Assembly (NCBI GenBank): GCA_002702065.1
Contig: NZXX01000013.1
Coordinates: forward strand, 248,001-312,000
Source: Anaerolineaceae bacterium
GTDB taxonomy: Bacteria > Chloroflexota > Anaerolineae > Aggregatilineales > Phototrophicaceae
DNA length: 64,000 nt
Reading direction: 5' to 3'
Shown here piece by piece: positions 61,453 through 64,000 of this stretch (its first letter is position 1; each line of letters begins with the position of its first letter). The notes beneath the pieces are model-generated. The model worked only from the letters and a program-made list of their open reading frames with translations. It ran no database searches and was not told where the DNA came from. Made by a program: the position numbers and the translations under genes.

Positions 61453-61713
61453 ATGAAAATACTTGAACCGGACTACAATTCGCCACCCATTACTGATCAG
61501 GCACTCAAGATTCTGGACGTCTTGCAGGATAAACCTGGCGAGTGGATGAAGCGTAAGGAAATTGCACTGGCTCTGGGTAAACGCCGCCTGACCCCGTATG
61601 ATATTGAATTATTGCAGCGTTTATGTGATGAAAAACTGGCCGAGATTGGCAAGCGGCCCAACCCGACGCCGATTGGTTTTGAATATGCCTACCGCGCCAT
61701 GTCTGAGGATTAG
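61453..61713 (+). CDS. Small winged-helix-like protein
   Basis: An 86-residue protein with a predicted winged-helix fold: ITDQALKILDVLQDKPGEWMKRKEIALALGKRRLTPYDIELLQRLCDEKLAEIGKRP, then a beta wing (GFEYAYRAM). It lies ten bases before parA on the same strand. Possible roles are regulator of the partition operon or an accessory centromere-binding factor. No specific family recognised. Confidence 0.7.
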   Translation: MKILEPDYNSPPITDQALKILDVLQDKPGEWMKRKEIALALGKRRLTPYDIELLQRLCDEKLAEIGKRPNPTPIGFEYAYRAMSED

Positions 61714-61722
61714 GAAAATATC

Positions 61723-62517
61723 ATGAAAGTGGTGACTTTACTCAACGAAAAAGGCGGTGTCGGCAAGACCACCGTCGCCACACATCTGGCCACTGGGCTG
61801 GCGATCAAGGGCTATCGGGTGCTGCTGGTGGATGCTGATCCGCAGGGTCATGCCACCGTGATGTTCGGGCTGAGCAAGGAACCGGGCCTATCCGACCTGC
61901 TGATACGCAATGCGCCGTATCAGCGCGTGCTGCGGCCCATCCCGCCGGAGATGTATGAGATCCCTGGCGAACCGGTGCGTGGCCGCCTGTATCTGATTTC
62001 GTCGAATGTCGAAACGCGCAACATTTCGACCAGCATGAGCAATATTCTGGTGTTCCGCGACCGGCTGCTCCCGCTGGAAACCACTGTTGATGTGGTGATT
62101 GTGGATACATCGCCAACACCGTCGATGCTGCATGGCTCGGTGGCGCTGGCGACGGATGGCATCGTGATCCCGACACTGTGCGAAATGCTGGCGTTTGATG
62201 GTGTGCGCGAAAGCCTGCTGCATCGCGAAAGCTTCGTGAGTAAAAAGCAGGAGCTGGGCCTGGGCGATGTCGAATTGTTCGGTATTGTCCCGACCCGGTA
62301 CAAGCAGAAAACGCTGGAACATACAGAAATGCTCGAACAGCTCGTCGAGGCATTTGGCGATACCGTGTGGAAGCCGGTTCAGGATCGAATTATCTGGAGC
62401 GAGGCGGCGCGCGCGTACCGCCCGACGTTCAGTTATGCACCGGGTTCGCAGGCCGCGATGGACGCCTGGAATCTGGTGGAACGCGCGGAGGAGGCACTGG
62501 CTAATGTCCCGTCGTGA
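61723..62517 (+). CDS. parA: ParA family partition ATPase
   Basis: A 264-residue ATPase with deviant Walker A (NEKGGVGKTT, K10 and K15), DADPQGHAT and DTSPTPSMLHGSVALA as Walker B region. The length and the lack of an N-terminal HTH place it in the Soj/type Ib-like group. It drives segregation with the ParB encoded next, whose start overlaps its end by 14 bases. AGGAAAA precedes the ATG. Confidence 0.92.
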   Translation: MKVVTLLNEKGGVGKTTVATHLATGLAIKGYRVLLVDADPQGHATVMFGLSKEPGLSDLLIRNAPYQRVLRPIPPEMYEIPGEPVRGRLYLISSNVETRNISTSMSNILVFRDRLLPLETTVDVVIVDTSPTPSMLHGSVALATDGIVIPTLCEMLAFDGVRESLLHRESFVSKKQELGLGDVELFGIVPTRYKQKTLEHTEMLEQLVEAFGDTVWKPVQDRIIWSEAARAYRPTFSYAPGSQAAMDAWNLVERAEEALANVPS

Positions 62518-63832
62518 TCGATCAAAACTGGGGAAAGCGTTCGGTACGCTGCCGGACCAGGTGACCAAGGAAGAAATCGACCTGGGGTTGTACGGGGACA
62601 TCGCGGCACTGGATGCGCAGCGGCGTGACGCGGCACCGGTCGACATTTTTTCGATTTACCCGGATGTCACCCAGCCGCGCCGCGTGATCCCAACCGAAGT
62701 ACGCCACATCTGGGCAGGCGACCCGGCCCAGATGCCCGCTTTGTTTGAAGCGTGGTTTGCCGCCATTACGCGCGAACGCAGTGCCCGTCTGCCCAAAAAT
62801 ATGAGCGACGCCGAACGGCAGTCACGCGCCTATTTTGACATTGGCGCCTATCTGGAAGGCACGTACTTGGGTGGCTCTGGCGGCGACGAAGACGACCCCC
62901 AGCCGCAGATCGACCCCGGCCCGCTGGAATCCGGATTTCGGCTGATTGTGGATCTGGCCGCGACGATCCGGCGCGATGGCCTGATTAACCCGATTACGGT
63001 GGCGCATGCCGGGGCGGATTACCGGCTGGAAACCGGCGAACGGCGCTGGCTGGCGTATCACCTGCTGCACGCGTTTTACGATGGCAGCGAGGGCCGCGCT
63101 GATGAGCGCGGTCAATGGGGCAAGATCCCGGCGTATGTGGTCGATACGGCCAGTGTGTGGCGGATGGCGCACGAGAACAACGTCCGTGATGATCTGAACG
63201 CGATTGGCCGGGCGCGCCAGTTTGCGCTGCTGCTGATGAGCATTTACCGGCAGCGGGGTGTTGATTTCGAGTCGTTTGCGGACCTGGTTCAACCCGGTGA
63301 ATGTGACCGTGTGTTTTACAGTCAGGTGGCCGATGGCACCGAGTTCCCGATGCCGCGCGGCAACACCGAGAAGCTGCTCAACGCGATGGGCTTCAGCAGC
63401 AAGAGCCAGCTGCGCGAACACCGGTCGCTGCTGACACTGCCGGACCCGGTGTGGCAGTGGGCGGATGATCTGGGCTGGGCGCAGTACCGCATCCGCAAGA
63501 TGCAGGAGCGGGCGGAGCGCGACCCGGAGAAGCTCATCGAGGTGGCGCAGCAGGAGGCGGAGAAAGACGGGCTAAGTGTCGGGACCCCGACACTTAAGGG
63601 TATCCCAAAGTCCGCGGACCCCTCCCCCACCCTGCCCGACATCGGCCCCCACCGGCGCGGCAAAATCCTGATTTCAAGGGGAGATCGGGCCAGAATTCGC
63701 GAATTAATGCTGCTGCGGAGTGGGGTAGGGCAGGTGGATAACCCAACCAAGCAGTACATCCGCGAGGAGATCAACGCGGCCCGCCGCTGGCTCAAACATC
63801 TGGAGCAGGCGCTCGACGACGACAAGTCCTGA
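62504..63832 (+). CDS. ParB/RepB-like partition protein
   Basis: A 442-residue protein, start at ATG 14 bases inside the end of parA with GAGGAGG before it. The central ParB nuclease-like domain has DLAATIRRDGLINPITVAHAG, YRLETGERRWLAYHLL and HENNVRDDLNAIGRARQFALLL. These correspond to ParB boxes (GERR and NxxRxDL). The N-terminal ~120 residues and the C-terminal third are not typical; the end (KQYIREEINAARRWLKHLEQAL) may be a dimerisation helix. The coding region contains a 24-base palindrome at 63573 that might be the centromere site. Confidence 0.87.
   Translation: MSRRDRSKLGKAFGTLPDQVTKEEIDLGLYGDIAALDAQRRDAAPVDIFSIYPDVTQPRRVIPTEVRHIWAGDPAQMPALFEAWFAAITRERSARLPKNMSDAERQSRAYFDIGAYLEGTYLGGSGGDEDDPQPQIDPGPLESGFRLIVDLAATIRRDGLINPITVAHAGADYRLETGERRWLAYHLLHAFYDGSEGRADERGQWGKIPAYVVDTASVWRMAHENNVRDDLNAIGRARQFALLLMSIYRQRGVDFESFADLVQPGECDRVFYSQVADGTEFPMPRGNTEKLLNAMGFSSKSQLREHRSLLTLPDPVWQWADDLGWAQYRIRKMQERAERDPEKLIEVAQQEAEKDGLSVGTPTLKGIPKSADPSPTLPDIGPHRRGKILISRGDRARIRELMLLRSGVGQVDNPTKQYIREEINAARRWLKHLEQALDDDKS
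63573..63596. promoter_or_regulatory. 24-base palindrome inside parB, candidate centromere
   Basis: TAAGTGTCGGG, AC, CCCGACACTTA: 11-base perfect arms with a 2-base centre, in the poorly conserved linker of ParB. Different from the chromosomal parS (TGTTTCACGTGAAACA). Confidence 0.5.
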
Positions 63833-63846
63833 TTTACTCGGCGGGT

Positions 63847-63878
63847 ACTTATCAAAATACTTGCCGGATCACTTATCA
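63847..63878. repeat. Direct repeat ACTTATCA after parB
   Basis: ACTTATCA at 63847-63854 and 63871-63878, 24 bases apart start to start, with a related ATACTTG between. Only two copies, so an iteron function is a guess. Confidence 0.35.
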
Positions 63879-63901
63879 GCGCCACGAAAACCGGCAGGGG
63901 A

Positions 63902-63921
63902 GGGGGCCACGCCCCCTTTTT
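63902..63921 (+). terminator. Rho-independent terminator of the parAB operon
   Basis: GGGGGC, CAC, GCCCCC followed by TTTTT, 70 bases after the parB stop. Confidence 0.8.
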
Positions 63922-64000
63922 GATTCCGGTTTGGCGGGGTGGATGGTGGCCCGCCGGGCGTCGGGATTGGGTTGGTGTGGTCCGGTGCATCGCCGGACGC

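Overview
The window is about 58-60% GC with roughly 60 protein genes and no rRNA, tRNA or CRISPR array that I could recognise. Proline/threonine-rich linkers, WD40 and TIR-WD40 proteins, DUF5666/DUF5667-LysM envelope proteins, metal-ABC permeases with winged-helix tails and cohesin/dockerin proteins together suggest a Chloroflexota bacterium of the Anaerolineae type. That placement is an inference from gene content, not a measured phylogeny.

Region by region. (1) 1-2.9 kb: the end of a serine beta-lactamase-like gene and two oligopeptide-type ABC permeases. (2) 2.9-5.6 kb: an AT-richer islet with a secreted beta-propeller and a DUF2130 protein; between them lies a decayed copy of the permease 3' end. 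(3) 5.7-14.8 kb: a sugar ABC transporter, a LacI regulator and a divergent GH78 alpha-L-rhamnosidase with tandem operators between them, followed by a glucuronokinase-like GHMP kinase paired with GalU. (4) 15-19.9 kb: GNAT, Crp/Fnr regulator, small membrane protein, histidine kinase, YdeI-like protein and nucleoside hydrolase. (5) 20.0-28.8 kb: a GntR regulator and what looks like a complete D-apiose pathway (ApsD, ApnL, ApnO, OiaK and a RuBisCO-like protein). (6) 28.9-33.7 kb: LamG-type cassette genes, GDP-mannose 3,5-epimerase and a GH43-like propeller. (7) 33.7-41.9 kb: ECF sigma factor, LysM/Asp-rich envelope proteins, small membrane proteins and a fasciclin protein. (8) 42-47 kb: a Zn/Mn ABC transporter with a clear promoter and palindromic operator. 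(9) 47-54.2 kb: methyltransferase remnant, TIR-WD40, DUF305, an HNH two-gene module, WD40 protein, methyltransferase and FAH-family hydrolase. (10) 54.4-58.5 kb: three consecutive cohesin/dockerin surface proteins and an FHA protein. (11) 58.6-64 kb: two predicted small RNAs divergent from a Prim-Pol/wHTH/ParA/ParB replication-partition module.

The first half reads as catabolism of plant cell-wall sugars: rhamnose-, glucuronate- and apiose-handling functions lie within 24 kb, all sugars of rhamnogalacturonan II. The last 10 kb combine a possible non-enzymatic cohesin-dockerin surface assembly with a plasmid-like replication and partition module. Several families of short palindromic repeats sit between genes, and one copy supplies the ribosome binding site of the apionate-pathway kinase.
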